A stretch of 64,000 nucleotides of DNA from Strix aluco. Its lineage: Eukaryota > Chordata > Aves > Strigiformes > Strigidae. Shown here piece after piece: positions 61,458-64,000 of this stretch. The notes below the pieces were generated by a model, which saw only the letters and a list, made by a program, of their open reading frames with translations, made no database searches and was not told where the DNA came from. The stretch lies in contig NC_133933.1 in assembly GCF_031877795.1 (NCBI RefSeq), positions 71,056,503 to 71,120,502 on the forward strand, written 5' to 3'. The translations under genes were made by a program, and so were the position numbers. Position 1 is the first letter of the stretch. Each line of letters starts with the position of its first letter.

Positions 61458-61844
61458 CTAAAGACAGTGGAAACGGGAAACCTGTATTTAACCCTCAGAC
61501 CAACCTGGCTGAAGAGATTAATCATTCTCAGTTTTTGCTTAGCTTTGTTTTGATGTGGGGGAAAAAGAAAAGAATAAGACTGTCCTGGACGTTTACTTAT
61601 TGACATATATCAGTTTGTACAAGCACGATGGATTTCTCCCCTATTGCATATGCCAACTAAAGCTCCTTGATCTCTCTCCTTGTGAGAGATAGATGCACTA
61701 TTCAATATTTAGCACTTTACAATATTTATCAATATAAAAATAAGTAGTCTGATAAATTCACAGTATCCACACTTCTGTCAATGTGGGATGGTTCTGTAAA
61801 TACATTATGTACCATGCAACCATTCAAAGAACCAAGACCAGAAG

Positions 61845-62290
61845 TGAACTAACGTTAGAGATGTTTGAGTGAAGTTTCATCCAGAAAGGCATCTGGTTTT
61901 GCTTTGAAGGGTCTATTATTTCCAAAGGCAGTTTGTTCCATTGGCTAATTGCCTTTACAGTTAAAAATGTCCTTCACACATCTTTTGAATTTGTCTAGCT
62001 ATAACTTGCAGCTGTTTACTTCTTGTGGCTTTTCTGATAGATTAAAGAGCCCTTAAGTACCTGGTATTTTCTGCCTGTGAAGGTACTTATCCATCATAAT
62101 CAAATCAGCCCTCAGAGCTAAACAGATTGACCTCTTTAGAGCTGTAGTTCTAATGAAAAAAAACCCCAAAACATTTCTAGCCATCAGCTCCCTTTTGTGC
62201 CTCTTCTCTGCACCTTCTTAATTTCTTAACCTACTTTAAAAATTACTGGCACCAAATTGTATGCCACTTTGTCTTCCCAGTGCTGTGTTT
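61845..62290 (-). mobile_element. Ancient CR1/L3-like LINE remnant, minus strand
   Basis: Read on the minus strand this block matches the 3' coding region of old amniote CR1 elements: GGTGCAGAGAAGAGGCACAA, then GAGGTCAATCTGTTTAGCTC, then GATAAGTACCTTCACAGGC and ACTTAAGGGCTCTTTAATCT. These are the nucleotide counterparts of the RVQRRATK, LNLFSL and YLKG landmarks seen in the younger copies. Many substitutions and indels show that it is far older than the other CR1s in this window. Boundaries are approximate. Confidence 0.85.
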
Positions 62291-64000
62291 AGAGGTAATA
62301 CTTCTTCCTTATTTCTATTCATATTCTTCCACCTTAAAACCCCAAGCCTTAAGGGCTTGTTTTGTGTCACAATATTGCAAGAGAAGCTCATAAAAATGAG
62401 CTAGTATGAGCTAATGCTCATCCACAGCCCTTTTCAGAGTCACTGCTTCCTTGAATAAGGGCTCCTTTTACCAGATTATAACAAACTAAATCAAAATGGA
62501 AATTGTACTTTAGACCTGGCTTATGTTTTACATTTTTCACTGCAATTTTACCTGCCAACTGAGTTTAATTTAAAAACAGGCACTTAAAAAATATTCTACA
62601 TATTTTCTTTTCTTTTTTTCTTTATTAATTTTGAATCACTTGTCAAGAACATTGTCCAACTTTATCCTCAAAATCCACAGGAGTGATAAGGGCACTCAAT
62701 AACCAGTTTTGATAAAAATTATTGAATAAAAGCAAATAAATAAAATGAGCAAGTCTCAAACTTTGCAAAATGGTTATGATTTTTGAAATTTGCAGTATCT
62801 TATGCATTTGGGTTTTGGTTTCATTCCTTTAGTCTTAGTTGTTCTCCAGGTCTCATTCCTTTAGTCTTAGTTGTTCTCCAAATAAATCCTCTTCCCTTTT
62901 AGTTATGAATATGCAGTTATTATTTCCCCTACCTCCGTCCCTGTAACCAACATACACAAACATGATTCCTTTTACCTTTCTTCAGAATTGACTCCTATTC
63001 CTCTATTAGTTGTTACCTATTTTTTCTAAAATTCATTCCCATTGTAAATATGGTGTCACCATTCAAAGAGACAAACACTAGCTTCTTCTGCATTGATATA
63101 ATGCTTCATTATATGCAGTCCATACTCTCTGCTTCCCATTCCGATACACTGAAAAATTGCATCCAGTCCTCTATTTTTTACTACTTTATTTATGCAGGGC
63201 CACTTTTCATGGATTTACTTCTGAATGAATACCTGTATTTGAAATATTTCATCATCTTAGTCTTAATTTTTCCATTTTAAATTTAGTTTTGATCAACATA
63301 GACAAGAAGTCTGGTAAAATGTCAAAACTTCCAAACTCACCTGCTGTCAGCTCAATTCCATTGATGTCAGGGGAAATTCAGCATGGGATTTTGCAGGGCA
63401 CACAAAAACATGCAGGCTTAGGGCCCATATTTACATGTCCAAGTGTATTTACTTAATAATGCAATCACTATAGTAATTATGTTCCTCTTGGATCATTATT
63501 GAATAATGAATCATAGACTTGAGATCTATGGAGGTCTTACCGGAGAAGTCAGGTAAACACACATTGCTAGTCTCAAATATTTGATAGACAAACTGGAGGA
63601 AGGGCAAAAAATTCTTAACTCATTACATGTGTAGTAATGGACTAAGAATTTATACAACAGTCTACTCCTAAAACAGAAACTGTAATGCTTTAATAGCAAA
63701 AAGCAGAATGTAGCCACAGATTCTTCCATTCTAAAGCATCATGTAGCACAAAATTAAAGATGGACAATATGAAACTGGTGACAATTCTCTCTACAGTCAC
63801 TGTCTTTCTCATGACTGTTTTCTATCTACATTGTTTCAGAGGAAAGTAAAAAGCAGAAGATGTGGAGTGGAGAGGATAGGCAGAGAAGAAAATGAAATAA
63901 TAGAGTTGGGAGTTTAGAAAAGGGCCATGAAAGAGGAAAGCTACAAAGAAGTTAAGAAAGAGGAAAGGAGAAATATGACTTGATAAAGCACTAGCTAGAC
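62291..64000. other. Intergenic stretch at the right edge
   Basis: AT-rich sequence with the 32-bp duplication noted separately. Frames at 63,050-63,280 (plus) and 63,526-63,729 (minus) show no family motif. By vertebrate synteny as I remember it, the next gene in this direction would be TMEM244, but I see no exon of it. Confidence 0.55.
62821..62880 (+). repeat. 32-bp direct tandem duplication
   Basis: The segment beginning TCATTCCTTTAGTCTTAGTT at 62,821 is repeated from 62,853 with a period of 32 bp; the two copies are identical over 28 bases. The lack of divergence suggests a recent duplication. Confidence 0.95.

Noticed and set aside
1-64000. CRISPR arrays, bacterial operons, tRNA or rRNA genes
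   Set aside because: The window is vertebrate nuclear DNA; no regularly spaced repeats or RNA gene sequences were seen.

Overview
The window looks like avian nuclear DNA. It has no bacterial-style gene density. It carries CR1 LINE copies with typical bird 3' tails (an ATTCTATG-type microsatellite after the first copy), short exons separated by kilobase introns, and one strong CpG island. The species cannot be fixed from the sequence alone.

Positions 1 to about 34,000 hold the 5' part of one gene on the minus strand, recognised as L3MBTL3 (lethal(3)malignant brain tumor-like protein 3, an MBT-repeat chromatin reader). Six coding exons are visible, reading right to left: 23955-23854 (start codon), 11148-11037, 7301-7142 (FCS zinc finger), 6145-6007, 4759-4675 and 2334-2243 (start of the first MBT repeat). 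All have GT/AG splice sites with compatible phases. Their lengths sum to 690 nt, exactly 230 codons. The MBT repeats proper, the C-terminal SAM domain and the 3' end lie beyond position 1.

Positions about 30,990-34,730 form a GC-rich, CpG-dense island that is the probable L3MBTL3 promoter and non-coding first exon. It contains a YY1-like site, an inverted CCAAT box, a GCC trinucleotide repeat, long C and A/T homopolymers and several candidate splice donors on both strands, so a divergent plus-strand transcript is possible. The long open frames inside it are a composition effect.

Positions about 34,700-64,000 are AT-rich sequence upstream of L3MBTL3 without a confidently recognisable gene. 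They hold a CR1 copy with a long intact reverse-transcriptase C-terminal frame (38,755-39,655), an LTR-like element (about 55,420-56,240), an ancient minus-strand CR1 remnant (about 61,845-62,290), a consensus-matching CTCF core at 52,184-52,195, and an unexplained 135-codon minus-strand frame at 61,199-61,606 that contains an exon-like segment. Two more CR1 copies sit inside L3MBTL3 introns at 8,850-10,330 and about 21,540-22,905, both antisense to the gene. I found no clear new biological system; the unexplained exon-like segment, the apparently missing cassette exon and the promoter architecture are the points most worth checking.
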